Positions 32,009-40,350 of a DNA stretch of 54,998 nucleotides are shown here, one piece after another. The notes beneath the pieces were generated by a model that was not told the DNA's origin, made no database searches, and worked only from the letters and a program-made list of their open reading frames with translations. The DNA comes from an uncultured Alphaproteobacteria bacterium (lineage in GTDB: Bacteria; Pseudomonadota; Alphaproteobacteria; Rs-D84), in contig CALDAH010000014.1 in assembly GCA_937903135.1 (NCBI GenBank), positions 1 to 54,998 on the forward strand, written 5' to 3'. The first letter of the stretch is position 1. Each line of letters begins with the position of its first letter. The position numbers and the translations under genes were made by a program.

Positions 32009-32935
32009 TTAGCGTGCAAATTTTTGATTTACCTTTATTCGTTCCAGAATATTTGAAACCACGTTCGTATATTCGGGTAATTTATTTTCAAACGAATGAT
32101 TGGCGTCACGGATAGATATTAGTTCGCGGTTCGGAACTTCTATGCCGTTAAATATTTGTACGTTCTGGGAATATTCTGCCATATTATCGCTTGTCCCTAA
32201 AACAAATAGTACATTAATTTCATCTATATACGATGATATGCGTTTTGATAATTCAGGCAATTGATCCGGTTCAATCGCCCAGCTTTTCGGTAATGGTACA
32301 TTCAGGTTAAACAGGCACGACGGTATCTGGTATCGTATATTTTCAATTTCACGAAACAGTAATGCCGGACGTTTTAAGATAGTTTGCCATGTTATACCAC
32401 TTGGGTCTTTGGCCATTATGCGGTTATATGTTGCAGAAACGCGCGACGGGGTAATAAAATACGGGTTATTTAGAACCAGCTCGCGGAAATAATTGCGGGT
32501 CTCGGGATATGCAACCAATAAATCCGACAGGGCACGACATGAAATAGAATGCGCCCATGCAATATTATAGCTATGGTTGATATTCGGCAGTGTTTCACAG
32601 AACTCCAGTCCCTGCATAATCGCAGCCTTTTGACGGGCCAGGTTCATTTTTTCAATTCGTTTAGTCCCGTATGTTGCAGACATTGCAACACCTTCTATGG
32701 CGGCGACGTCAAAACCTGCATCCAGTGCGGCCTGCATCGGGATTTTCATACACGGTTCAATCGGGCTGCCGCCATAGCCATGAATTAGATAGACCGTTCC
32801 ATATGACTGTTCAACATTTTTAGCCCTGGACCAATAAATATTAGTCAAAGGCGTCCCGCGACGTTCAATTTGCCAAAAGTTATCATAATATGATAACGAA
32901 ATATTATCCTCAGTAGTTTTAGACATGGTTGACAT
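32009..32935 (-). CDS. alpha/beta hydrolase
   Basis: A 308-residue alpha/beta-hydrolase-fold protein. The oxyanion-hole motif is YLIHGYGG (near residue 50). The nucleophile elbow is WAHSIS (near 124) with serine in place. The acid residue is probably D in VLGTSDNMAEYSQNV, and the histidine lies in IRDANHSFENKLPEY, so the triad is complete. No signal peptide is seen. ATG 32926 is an alternative start. It might be a lysophospholipase- or esterase-like enzyme; the substrate is not readable. A single gene, divergent from the lipoprotein at 33103. Confidence 0.82.
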   Translation of the reverse strand: MSTMSKTTEDNISLSYYDNFWQIERRGTPLTNIYWSRAKNVEQSYGTVYLIHGYGGSPIEPCMKIPMQAALDAGFDVAAIEGVAMSATYGTKRIEKMNLARQKAAIMQGLEFCETLPNINHSYNIAWAHSISCRALSDLLVAYPETRNYFRELVLNNPYFITPSRVSATYNRIMAKDPSGITWQTILKRPALLFREIENIRYQIPSCLFNLNVPLPKSWAIEPDQLPELSKRISSYIDEINVLFVLGTSDNMAEYSQNVQIFNGIEVPNRELISIRDANHSFENKLPEYTNVVSNILERIKVNQKFAR

Positions 32936-33102
32936 ATTTGTTTTATGTGTTAATTGTGAAGCTATAATAACATTTACAATGCCGCTGTCAACTAATTTGT
33001 TTTTTTATATGTTTTATATCTGTTTTCGGCTTGACCTGATCGCGGGATTTCCCCTATAATTCTATATAAGCAATATATGCCATAACCGATAAGGGGGAAA
33101 GG

Positions 33103-33249
33103 ATGAAAAAACTATTTTTAGGGTTATTTGTTGCATTAGCACTGGCAGGATGCGGACAGGTTTACGATCGTGAACCGGTCGGTGTTGGATATGACACCAA
33201 TGAATTGAAATTAAGTCCGTGTGCATGCATTATGGTTTTCCAGGCATAA
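33103..33249 (+). CDS. very small lipoprotein
   Basis: A 48-residue lipoprotein: MKKLFLGLFVALALAGCGQV, with the lipobox LAGC (cysteine 17), followed by a 30-residue mature part (YDREPVGVGYDTNELKLSPC). GGGGGAAAGG is a strong ribosome binding site and a TATAAT-like box lies at 33053-33058. It opens the operon with two VirB8-like genes. Short lipoproteins of this kind (VirB7 type) accompany type IV secretion genes, a loose analogy. Confidence 0.75.
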   Translation: MKKLFLGLFVALALAGCGQVYDREPVGVGYDTNELKLSPCACIMVFQA

Positions 33250-33289
33250 CTGTTTCCAATACATCCGACCATATATATAAGGGAAATCA

Positions 33290-33985
33290 TTGAATTACCC
33301 AGATAATTTTGAAACACCGGCATTCCCTGCGGGTAAACCCATCGCTGTTTCCCGGATGATGTCTATTGGAATAATGGTGGTTTTTCTATTAATATTATTT
33401 GTATGTGCAATTTTACTATGGGTCGGGCAATCACGCAAGGTTCATCCGTTTTTAGTTACCATAAACAACTCAAACGGCCAGTGGCAGGTTATTGCGCATG
33501 ATCACGGAACGCGCACAGCGTTATCGGCAAATTATGTACTGCAGGAATCTGTCGTTATAAATTTTGCAAAGGACTGGTTTACAATATCGCCCGATATGTC
33601 CCAGAACAATATAATCTGGGGATCGTGCGATCGGATGAATGATTGTAATTCCGCCACAGGGTTTTACGGGGATAAAAAGTGTGCAATATACTGTCAATCC
33701 GGGGACGATTTATACCGCAGGTTTGCATATAACGTAATCCCGGAATACCGGGTATATGCCGAATCTGGGGTGCGCTGGACGCCGGATATGCGTTCTGTGC
33801 GGATTATGCCGGCCGGTGATGTTCGTGACGCGGGCGGGACATGGCGTATATCGGCGCGGATTACGTCAAATAAATCTGGCCCGATTGATATAATCGCATA
33901 TGCCAAGGTTGCAAAAAACACCGACCTGTATCCACGAACAATGGGTTATTACATAGCGGATTTTAATTCATACAGAATAAACTAA
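33290..33985 (+). CDS. VirB8-like bitopic inner-membrane protein (first of two)
   Basis: A 231-residue protein. After a 25-residue cytoplasmic tail comes one membrane helix (ISGIMV region, MSIGIMVVFLLILFVCAILL) and a periplasmic domain with the VirB8/NTF2-like order: HPFLVTINNSNGQWQVIAHD, a helix VVINFAKDWFTISPD, two Cys-rich loops (SCDRMNDC, CAIYC), and strands RSVRIMP and TWRISARITS. The start is TTG at 33290 with AAGGGA upstream; no ATG fits. VirB8 is the inner-membrane scaffold of type IV secretion systems. No VirB4, VirB9 or VirB10 gene is in this window, so the function may be different. Confidence 0.65.
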   Translation: MNYPDNFETPAFPAGKPIAVSRMMSIGIMVVFLLILFVCAILLWVGQSRKVHPFLVTINNSNGQWQVIAHDHGTRTALSANYVLQESVVINFAKDWFTISPDMSQNNIIWGSCDRMNDCNSATGFYGDKKCAIYCQSGDDLYRRFAYNVIPEYRVYAESGVRWTPDMRSVRIMPAGDVRDAGGTWRISARITSNKSGPIDIIAYAKVAKNTDLYPRTMGYYIADFNSYRIN

Positions 33986-34617
33986 TGAAGAAGCTTATAA
34001 CGTTTTTTATCGCGATATTTATAATACTGCTAATGTTCGCAGGGTTATTCGTAACCAGTGCAATATATGACGCCGGGAAAAAACAGACGATTGATACATT
34101 TTTCTTTCAGCCAAATGATTTATCCACGATGCGTCCAGGAATGCCGCGTTCCCCGGCCGAGCTTGGCAATGGCTATGTTCGTGATATGTTATTAAAGAAA
34201 TTTATAACAGAATATTTTTATGCGACGCCGGATTTAGAAAACATTGCTCAGCGTGTACACGGGAAAATCGGTGTTGCTAAAATGGCCAATTCAGATGTGT
34301 TTAAACAGTGGAAAGCTAACGAAGCTGCGGTAATTCAGCAACTGGCCGAGGATAAATCACTGCGAACCGTATACGTTCAAAACGAGATTTATAAACCCGC
34401 CGGCAGTGACTATTGGGTAGTTGAATACGAGCTAAGGACGTGGACCACACCGAATGATATGAACGAAACGCCGTTAATTACACGTGGTCGGGCATTGCTG
34501 TTGATTATATATCAACCCGGAATCATAGAAGACGCAGGGGTAGGGGAATACCTGGAAAATAACGGGGATGCGGCGGCAATATTTAAATTCCGCGTATTAG
34601 AGGTTATAATAGAATAA
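33985..34617 (+). CDS. VirB8-like bitopic inner-membrane protein (second of two)
   Basis: A 210-residue protein, one membrane helix at the N-terminus (LITFFIAIFIILLMFAGLFV) and a periplasmic domain with VirB8-like features: YVRDMLLKKFITEYFYATPD, then VFKQWKANEAAVI, LRTVYVQNEIYKPAGSDYWVVEYELRTW, and a last strand FKFRVLEVIIE. Its start overlaps the stop of the first by one base (TAATG), so the two are tightly coupled and likely form a hetero-oligomer. The similarity to VirB8 is weak and based on the secondary-structure order. Confidence 0.6.
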   Translation: MKKLITFFIAIFIILLMFAGLFVTSAIYDAGKKQTIDTFFFQPNDLSTMRPGMPRSPAELGNGYVRDMLLKKFITEYFYATPDLENIAQRVHGKIGVAKMANSDVFKQWKANEAAVIQQLAEDKSLRTVYVQNEIYKPAGSDYWVVEYELRTWTTPNDMNETPLITRGRALLLIIYQPGIIEDAGVGEYLENNGDAAAIFKFRVLEVIIE

Positions 34618-34627
34618 GGCGCAAATA

Positions 34628-35410
34628 ATGAAAAAAATAATGATTTTGTTTATATGTATGTTTGCGTATCCGGCGACCGATTTATACGCCGCGGTAAACG
34701 ATGCATTTGATTTTGATAATTTTGCAATCGTTGACAGCCCCGATGCAGATGTTACCACAACCGCATCGTCAATTAACGACGGGGCCGGAATCGCAGGTGT
34801 TGGCGGATTTGATATCGCGGGCGTAATGCTGGGGATGCCGTTCGAAGATGTTCAGACGTTGTTCTTTAAAACCAAGGGATTATATTCGCCGCGAAAAAAT
34901 AATAGTATTATTTATACCATTCAAAAGGATTGGAAATATAACCTTGACTATGAATGCCGTCAGCAGAATATATTTGCCCCGGCTGATCTGGAAAACTGCA
35001 TAAACAGCCTGGCGCGTAATCGCGGTCTGTTGTATGCATCGGAATTGCATCTGGTTCGTGAAAATACCGGCGAAACCGTAGATATATTTTTTACCAGTAA
35101 TGCAACCGATAATCTGGTATGGCGCGTGGTTTATAATAACGATGTAAACGAACTGGAAGGTGACGCGGAAAAATTTGAACATCAGCGTGAAAAAAAGATT
35201 CTATCGTTCTGGCAGAGTGTGTTGGATAAATACGGTGCACCAAATTCGGGGACGGATAAATGGATGTCGTCTAATAATTCATATGATCCGATGATGACGG
35301 CATACTATGGTGCATTGGATTTAACAGATATGGGCCGGCGTGCATCGGACGAGGCAAAAAATATCCAACAGGCGCGTGAGAATTTTCAATCTAAACCATA
35401 TGCTTTTTAA
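34628..35410 (+). CDS. exported protein of unknown function in the VirB8-like operon
   Basis: A 260-residue protein with a signal peptide (MKKIMILFICMFAYPATDLYA). An acidic, low-complexity region (residues 24-55) is followed by a globular domain containing GFDIAGVMLGMPFEDVQTLFF, a motif-like block also seen in many alphaproteobacterial periplasmic proteins of unknown role. A pair of cysteines (C112 and C123 region) could form a disulfide. A helical C-terminus follows. It lies ten bases after the VirB8-like pair and overlaps yraN by 11 bases. Its place suggests a partner in the same envelope complex. Confidence 0.65.
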   Translation: MKKIMILFICMFAYPATDLYAAVNDAFDFDNFAIVDSPDADVTTTASSINDGAGIAGVGGFDIAGVMLGMPFEDVQTLFFKTKGLYSPRKNNSIIYTIQKDWKYNLDYECRQQNIFAPADLENCINSLARNRGLLYASELHLVRENTGETVDIFFTSNATDNLVWRVVYNNDVNELEGDAEKFEHQREKKILSFWQSVLDKYGAPNSGTDKWMSSNNSYDPMMTAYYGALDLTDMGRRASDEAKNIQQARENFQSKPYAF

Positions 35411-35753
35411 TTATAATTCTTATCGTTCGGGACTGCGGGCGGAATTTATTGCGCGTATGTATCTGCGGCTGCACGGTTTTCGTATTGTGCAATCCCGATA
35501 TATAACGGGCCGGAATACAAATCGCGCAGAAATTGATATCATCGCCCAAAAACGTAATTTGATTGTATTCGTAGAGGTTAAATCACGCCCGACCGTATCG
35601 GATGGATTCGGGGCAATATCCCCAGCCCAGGCGGATCGGCTGCGTCGCAGTGCGGAAACATACCTATCGCGCGTGCGCTGGCCGGGCGATGCACGCTTTG
35701 ATATAATAATTATATGCGGGCATCGTATTCATTGGATAAAAAATTCAATATAA
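35400..35753 (+). CDS. YraN/UPF0102 family protein (predicted nuclease fold)
   Basis: A 117-residue YraN-family protein: YRSGLRAEFIARMYLRLHGF, then RAEIDIIAQKRNLIVFVEVKSR, which is the PD-(D/E)XK-like core (E-I-D-I-I ... F-V-E-V-K). The family is related to Holliday-junction resolvases, but its role is unproven. The start at 35400 overlaps the previous gene by 11 bases. In many bacteria yraN lies next to 16S methyltransferase rsmI; here it closes an envelope operon. Confidence 0.85.
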   Translation: MLFNYNSYRSGLRAEFIARMYLRLHGFRIVQSRYITGRNTNRAEIDIIAQKRNLIVFVEVKSRPTVSDGFGAISPAQADRLRRSAETYLSRVRWPGDARFDIIIICGHRIHWIKNSI

Positions 35754-35822
35754 ATTGTTGCACATCGGCATAAAATCCTATATAATTTATCCGTACTTTT
35801 TGAAAAGAAAAAGGAGAAATAT

Positions 35823-35972
35823 ATGAAAAAAGTAATGTTGGCATTATTTGCTGTTTTAACATTGGCTGCCTGCACAGGTTCTTATAAATCAGGTAACTGT
35901 GAATATGATTTCTTGTTACACAAAGATATTTCTATTTCTAAAATTATTGGTAACGCAACAGGCGGTTGCTAA
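35823..35972 (+). CDS. very small lipoprotein
   Basis: A 49-residue lipoprotein: MKKVMLALFAVLTLAACTGS, lipobox LAAC (cysteine 17), mature part with three further cysteine/aromatic positions (NCEYDFLLHKD, ATGGC). AAGGAG precedes the ATG, a TATAAT box is at 35780-35785, and a terminator follows, so it is a separate transcription unit. It is similar in size to the lipoprotein at 33103. Function unknown. Confidence 0.75.
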   Translation: MKKVMLALFAVLTLAACTGSYKSGNCEYDFLLHKDISISKIIGNATGGC

Positions 35973-36003
35973 AAAAAATTCCCCGTATGGGGAATTTTTT
36001 TAA
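35973..36003 (+). terminator. terminator after the small lipoprotein
   Basis: AATTCCCC-GTAT-GGGGAATT followed by TTTTT. Confidence 0.88.
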
Positions 36004-36138
36004 ATCTGTGGATTAGTTCATCTGGTATAATAAATTACACATGAAAATAGAAAAATTCAAATATGTATAAAATATATAAGTGAATATTTTTATTGAGCAA
36101 TAAGAATAAAATCAAACGGTTATAAAAAAGGATAATAA

Positions 36139-36714
36139 ATGGCAGATTGGTTTAATAATGATTTGTCTGATTACATAGATAAAAAAGAAAAAGTAGTTGT
36201 TGATGTGCGTAAAAACGGTAAAATTTGTGTGTGGTCAAGTGTAATATCGGCATTCTTTTACGCTTTGTTTATAACCTTTTTTATAACGATATTTAGTATA
36301 TTTATTAGTGGATTTACTAGCATTACTGGTGAGCCTAATTTTACTATTATATTAGTTTTGGCTTCTTTTGCCTTCGTTTGTGGATACCCGTTGCTTGTTT
36401 GGCTGATTTATAATAGTCAACGTTCAGCAAGATATATTTTAACTAATCATGGGATCTACGACATTCGTGGGCTGATTTTCAAAAGTGTCAAATTTGTTGC
36501 CTATAACCAAATTACAGATGTAAGCATCCATAAAGGCCCTATACAAAGCCTTTTTGGTGCAGGTTCTATTGGTGTTGGTACGGCCAGTGGAAATGTCGTT
36601 GGTTCTGTTTCAGAAGGCAGTGGCACTATACATTCAGCAAACGAATTAGACATAGAATCTGTGGATAATTATAAAAAAATACGGGAAATCATTATTAAAA
36701 ACAGAAAAAAGTAA
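36139..36714 (+). CDS. bacterial PH-domain (bPH2/YdbS-like) membrane protein
   Basis: A 191-residue protein. Two membrane helices (about residues 36-60, SAFFYALFITFFITIFSIFISGF, and 70-92) precede a bPH2 domain: ARYILTNHGIYDIRGLIFKSVKFVAYNQITDVSIHKGPIQSLFGAGSIGVGTASG. The Y-x-L-T-x-x-G ... G-L ... I-x-D-V pattern is diagnostic. YdbS-type proteins sit in the membrane and are of unclear role. Codon use is more AT-rich and less C-ending than the neighbours (many TTT, GGT, TCT), so it may be acquired, although it lies outside the left end of the tRNA-Glu element. Confidence 0.8.
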   Translation: MADWFNNDLSDYIDKKEKVVVDVRKNGKICVWSSVISAFFYALFITFFITIFSIFISGFTSITGEPNFTIILVLASFAFVCGYPLLVWLIYNSQRSARYILTNHGIYDIRGLIFKSVKFVAYNQITDVSIHKGPIQSLFGAGSIGVGTASGNVVGSVSEGSGTIHSANELDIESVDNYKKIREIIIKNRKK

Positions 36715-36742
36715 AAGGTTAGGTTTCTAACCTTTTCTTTTA
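36713..36742 (+). terminator. terminator of the PH-domain gene
   Basis: AAAAGGTTAG-GTTT-CTAACCTTTT (36713-36736) followed by CTTTT. Confidence 0.85.
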
Positions 36743-36824
36743 ACAAGTTAGTAAATTGGCGAAACATGGTATGTTTTTCACACCTAAATTACGAACTTAT
36801 GAAAGTATTGAAAAACAAACAAAA

Positions 36825-36844
36825 AACACCGCAAAAGCGGTGTT
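36825..36844 (-). terminator. displaced terminator of tRNA-Glu
   Basis: AACACCGC-AAAA-GCGGTGTT; on the minus strand it is followed by TTTTTTG. It lies just beyond attL and faces the direction of tRNA-Glu, so it was probably the tRNA terminator before the element inserted. Confidence 0.65.
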
Positions 36845-36851
36845 CCTTAAT

Positions 36852-36862
36852 TTTGGCAGCCC
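36852..36862. repeat. attL of the tRNA-Glu element
   Basis: TTTGGCAGCCC, identical to the tRNA-Glu 3' end at 44370-44380, followed by A where the tRNA has C. Confidence 0.75.
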
Positions 36863-36941
36863 ACGTCAAATTAAATGCGAATGAAATAATAGCCGAAATT
36901 ATAAACATCGCTGAAACCTTGACCGATGCGGATATTGCCCT

Positions 36942-37063
36942 TTATACCAGCGCAAACGCCAAATCGACAAAGAGCCCCATATTCCCTGTATAACATATCC
37001 CTGATGGGATTATAACTGTATTATATGGGGGAACATGAACGCTTAACCTTTGCGCTGGTATAA
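36942..37063. repeat. 122-base nested palindrome near the left end of the element
   Basis: Outer arms TTATACCAGCGCAAA (36942-36956) and TTTGCGCTGGTATAA (37049-37063) match perfectly. After 18 bases on each side come CCCCATAT and ATATGGGG. The centre is ATCCC-TGAT-GGGAT. The symmetry suggests a cruciform, an RNA or a recombinase/replication site. The rest of the gap (37064-37438) shows only short stems. Confidence 0.7.
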
Positions 37064-37218
37064 TAGTGCATGGCGTGGTTGTTTCAATGCCTATCTGCAA
37101 AACATTGAAAAAGCATTCTTTTCCTTTTGTGCCCTCATTTCAATGCCTCACCTATGGGGAGGGGGGGATAGTAGATACAGTGGTGATTTTATATAATGGC
37201 TATGTTATATATAGGTGG

Positions 37219-37282
37219 GTCGGGAGGATTAGTGCATAGGGTACATACCCAATCCGCCCAACGGGCCGACAAATCGATTGTC
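37219..37282. other. structured non-coding segment
   Basis: Several short stems are packed together: GGATT/AATCC enclosing GGGT/ACCC, GCCC-AAC-GGGC, and GACAA-ATCGA-TTGTC. No gene is visible. It may be part of a non-coding RNA or of the attachment region; it is weak evidence on its own. The interval 37064-37438 otherwise holds nothing I recognise. Confidence 0.35.
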
Positions 37283-37438
37283 GCGCCCGACATCGCATAG
37301 AAAGGCATTCGCAGCTATAGTCATACCCCAAAACCACCAACGCGTGACGTCGTGCATTTGTCGCATTTTATCAGATGTCCACTTAATATAAGCAGATTTG
37401 CAGAATTGATTCTGTGTTCTTGTATTTTTATTTCTTTT

Positions 37439-37849
37439 TTACAACCTACCAAATAACAAAATTCCACCCAAATTTAACAGATTGATTATAATTGGCAATA
37501 ACACAAATAATAATAATATTATTAACCAGATTGTGTTGTTAACGGATGCCCCAGGGTTTTTATTAAGAGCATTAAATTCGTGACCGTCTTGATATGTTAT
37601 TGTACAAGAAACACCAACTGTCCGAAACTTTAATACAATTTTTTTCACGCTGTTCATATTTTTTATATGAAAAGTGTGGTCTTTGACTTGAATGTCAAAC
37701 TCTGATTTATTATTTGGTAATTCGATTGTTGTAGACTCACCGTTTTGAAGACTCAAACTTATTACGTCATCAATAACAACGGGCATAGACAACAGCGCGC
37801 TATTCCAGGCACTTTTTCTTTCAATTGTTATACTTCTACTTTTGGTCAT
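37439..37849 (-). CDS. C-tail-anchored protein of unknown function
   Basis: A 136-residue protein that I do not recognise. The first 105 residues are strand-rich (SRSITIERKSAWNSALLSMP, VISLSLQNGESTTIELPNN, HTFHIKNMNSVKKIVLKF) and look like a small beta-sandwich. A single hydrophobic segment at the C-terminus (TIWLIILLLFVLLPIIINLL) would anchor it in the inner membrane with the domain in the cytoplasm. It is AT-rich relative to the chromosomal genes, in keeping with the element. The upstream AAAGGAAA is its binding site. Confidence 0.6.
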   Translation of the reverse strand: MTKSRSITIERKSAWNSALLSMPVVIDDVISLSLQNGESTTIELPNNKSEFDIQVKDHTFHIKNMNSVKKIVLKFRTVGVSCTITYQDGHEFNALNKNPGASVNNTIWLIILLLFVLLPIIINLLNLGGILLFGRL

Positions 37850-37922
37850 AAAATTTCCTTTTTATAAAAACAACCGTCATAGGGAGTGCGGAAGGTTAGA
37901 TACTATGTTGTTTTGGGCGCGT

Positions 37923-38129
37923 TTAATATACACGCATCCGCGCCATTCGCTCATATATGGCGTTGAATCCATGATATGTATAATCTGGCAAATTCATGAC
38001 GCTGAAATAAGTTAATACGTTGAAAATTAGACCGAGTGCTAACAATACAATGATTGCGGTTAATAGCCAGTTTGTCCTAGCCAGCGCATCCGCCAATGAT
38101 TTTTGTTCAGTGTTTTGTGGTGTTTTCAT
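37923..38129 (-). CDS. small single-helix membrane protein
   Basis: A 68-residue protein with one membrane helix (LLTAIIVLLALGLIFNVLTYF, about residues 22-42) and a short tail with YTYHGFNAIYERMARMRVY. The start at 38129 is preferred over 38144 because GGAGGG lies seven bases before it. It begins three bases after the end of the nuclease-like gene, so they are coupled. No family recognised. Confidence 0.6.
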   Translation of the reverse strand: MKTPQNTEQKSLADALARTNWLLTAIIVLLALGLIFNVLTYFSVMNLPDYTYHGFNAIYERMARMRVY

Positions 38130-38131
38130 TA

Positions 38132-38626
38132 CTAATCCCTCCATGTGTTATTATGTTCTACGGTTTCTTTTACTTTGCCTTTGTGAACAAATGTATAGGT
38201 TGCCCCGCGTTTTGAGAGTTTCACGGCGACACCCAACATATAACGATACTCATGCTGACTGTTCGTTAAACATTTTAGTTTTTCCAAGTCATAAGTAGCA
38301 TCGTTGCCCTCCAACTTGAACTCTGCCACTAATAAGTTATGGTCGTTTGTATTACGGATATGCAATAGCAGGTCTGGCTGGGCATACCTTTCTGCGCACG
38401 GCAACTCTTTTACACCATGCATGTTTTTGTTATATTCGCAATCCAGATTATAATGTCGCCAAATATTGAACCTGGGATCATTGTATAACATATCCTGCAT
38501 GTAATACATGCCCCTGGTCTGACACGCTGTTTCCATACCACCACGCGCAATCAAGTAATAATCGTTGGCATATAACTTTGCCACAGATTCAAACAACAGG
38601 GCTTTTAACAGTTCAATTGTCGGCAT
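38132..38626 (-). CDS. possible PD-(D/E)XK-like protein of the element
   Basis: A 164-residue protein that is helical at the N-terminus (MPTIELLKALLFESVAKLYANDYY). The C-terminal half has QPDLLLHIRNTNDHNLLVAEFKLEG, which matches the P-D ... (D/E)-x-K core of PD-(D/E)XK nucleases (D in PDLLL, E and K in AEFK). Strands YMLGVAVKLSK and YTFVHKG follow. The nuclease idea rests on this pattern only. GGGAGG five bases upstream favours the start at 38626; an ATG at 38659 would add 11 residues within the preceding gene. Confidence 0.55.
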   Translation of the reverse strand: MPTIELLKALLFESVAKLYANDYYLIARGGMETACQTRGMYYMQDMLYNDPRFNIWRHYNLDCEYNKNMHGVKELPCAERYAQPDLLLHIRNTNDHNLLVAEFKLEGNDATYDLEKLKCLTNSQHEYRYMLGVAVKLSKRGATYTFVHKGKVKETVEHNNTWRD

Positions 38627-40337
38627 GTTTGCCTCCCGTTGCAGAAAATCCACGTACAAAGAATGTGATATTAAAACTGTTTATTTGTTCAGGATAGTCT
38701 TTCTCAAATGTTTTATTCTTAAGATGACTGTCGTCAACATTAAACTTGATATCATCTGTAGATAGGTTGGTTTTTCCTGTTAAATAGGATATTCTGAGCC
38801 CATATGCATAATCCTTTTTACTGATAGAATATTGAATTCCACCGCCAAACCGAACCATTGTTTTCGAGTTCTTCAATACGTTAAATCCATTTACATACTT
38901 CGGGTCCGACATGCTTAATTGCAATTGACCAACACTTCCGATTCCAAATAGAGTCCATCGTGGCGAGATATTTACACCTAACTGAGAATATAAAAATTCA
39001 AAATAAGTTATGTCGATATCAATAGAATAATGTGCTTTGTAAAAATCGGTTGAAACAGTAGACTGTGGTAAAAATATATAATTCAACTGTCCAGCCAATG
39101 AACCATATAAATATTTTGTTTTATAATCTAAACCTATGTCCAGATTGAATCCAGCGTTGTTGATGTCTGCACTTGCACCAATTCCGCCAAATATCCCTAT
39201 TGTTGCATTGGGTTCTTTTGAAAAACGCAGTTCGTTGCTGGGATAATAGGTTGTTTCGCCACCACTAATACTGAGGCTTTTATTTATTTCATAAAAACCC
39301 TTTTTTGAAAAATTCAACCGATGAGACTTGTCTGGTGATAATTCCCCCGTTGTATTGCCTTTTATTTCTTTTCCGTCAACGGTTATGCGAACATTTGGGT
39401 TGCGAACCTTGAATGCAGAAAAGTCCAAGCGTCCTGGCAACTTTTCCATGCCTATTATATATTCACTGTCAGAATCCTTGGAAAATGTACGCGTGCGGCT
39501 GATTTTGACGGCCTCTGCATTTGTGGCAGTGATAGTTTGTTCAATGCCTAGCGGTGCATTAAACTTAACTGGTTCTTTCCCCCTATCAACTCCGTTAATA
39601 GTTATTTTGGAATTCCCTAGGCTGGTGCGAACCGTTATTTGCTTGCTGTCGCGTTTCAGGGTTTTATTTATTGTACCTGTTGCAGGGACTATCAGTTGTT
39701 CTTGAACAGGCTTATAATTGTCCTTGGTTATTTCAATGCTGTGCTTACCATTGCAGACATTGCCGAATTTTATCGGGGTCATGCCTTGGTATTTGCCATT
39801 GTCCAGCGTCACAAATGCGTTTTCTGGGACTGTTCTTATTTCCACAGGCGCGCCTTTGCATGTTGTATCACCTGCAACCTCTGTAAATGGGCTGGCGCTC
39901 CCTGTTGTGGTGGCTGGCAGTTTTGCCAAACGTTCTTTTTCGCGTTGAAATTCTTTTTGTGAATACCGATATTGCACACAACCAACCCAGCCACCCGATT
40001 CCTTTGCCGCATTGCTTCTTTGACGTTCCAGACCTTTCAGTGCTATTGTGCCAATGGAACGCTCATAAGAGCGTGTTGTACCTGCGCTGGTACTTTCATC
40101 GGCATAAAATGCCGATTGAACATCCAAGGAAACGCCAAACATGCGTCCCAATTGGGCGTCTATATCACGTTCCGCTTTATTGGCGGCATCCGCTGCACTG
40201 GTGTCTGAATAAGACTTAGCCACAAAATACTTGTATTTAGCGTCGTCGGGTGGTGTTTCGGTTGCCCAATCGCATCCGGCGGCAAATGCCCCATATGACG
40301 TCAAAACGCCCAGACAAAACACGGCAAAACTTTTCAT
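38613..40337 (-). CDS. PEGA-domain outer-membrane protein
   Basis: A 574-residue exported protein. A signal peptide (MKSFAVFCLGVLTSYGAFA) is followed by an LPP20-like domain (about residues 30-140), then PEGA repeats (VEIRTVPENAFVTLDNGKYQGMTPIKF ... KHSIEITKDNYKP; ITVRTSLGNSKITINGVDRGKEPVKF; a third near 310-355). A C-terminal beta-barrel of about 200 residues (IGIFGGIGASADIN ... YGLRISYLTGKTN ... FNITFFVRGF) completes it. PEGA domains bind surface glycans or S-layer-like partners. It ends in GFSATGGKHADN, beyond the last strand. It is probably surface-exposed cargo of the element. It is 13 bases after the LPP20-like lipoprotein gene. Confidence 0.8.
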   Translation of the reverse strand: MKSFAVFCLGVLTSYGAFAAGCDWATETPPDDAKYKYFVAKSYSDTSAADAANKAERDIDAQLGRMFGVSLDVQSAFYADESTSAGTTRSYERSIGTIALKGLERQRSNAAKESGGWVGCVQYRYSQKEFQREKERLAKLPATTTGSASPFTEVAGDTTCKGAPVEIRTVPENAFVTLDNGKYQGMTPIKFGNVCNGKHSIEITKDNYKPVQEQLIVPATGTINKTLKRDSKQITVRTSLGNSKITINGVDRGKEPVKFNAPLGIEQTITATNAEAVKISRTRTFSKDSDSEYIIGMEKLPGRLDFSAFKVRNPNVRITVDGKEIKGNTTGELSPDKSHRLNFSKKGFYEINKSLSISGGETTYYPSNELRFSKEPNATIGIFGGIGASADINNAGFNLDIGLDYKTKYLYGSLAGQLNYIFLPQSTVSTDFYKAHYSIDIDITYFEFLYSQLGVNISPRWTLFGIGSVGQLQLSMSDPKYVNGFNVLKNSKTMVRFGGGIQYSISKKDYAYGLRISYLTGKTNLSTDDIKFNVDDSHLKNKTFEKDYPEQINSFNITFFVRGFSATGGKHADN

Positions 40338-40350
40338 ACTATAACGTTCC

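Noticed and set aside
37080..37150. Possible CRISPR remnant: TTTCAATGCCT occurs twice about 58 bases apart
   Set aside because: Only two 11-base copies, no longer repeat, no further units and no cas genes.
39328..40219. Plus-strand frames opposite the PEGA-domain gene
   Set aside because: Shadows of a clear exported protein with domain structure on the minus strand.
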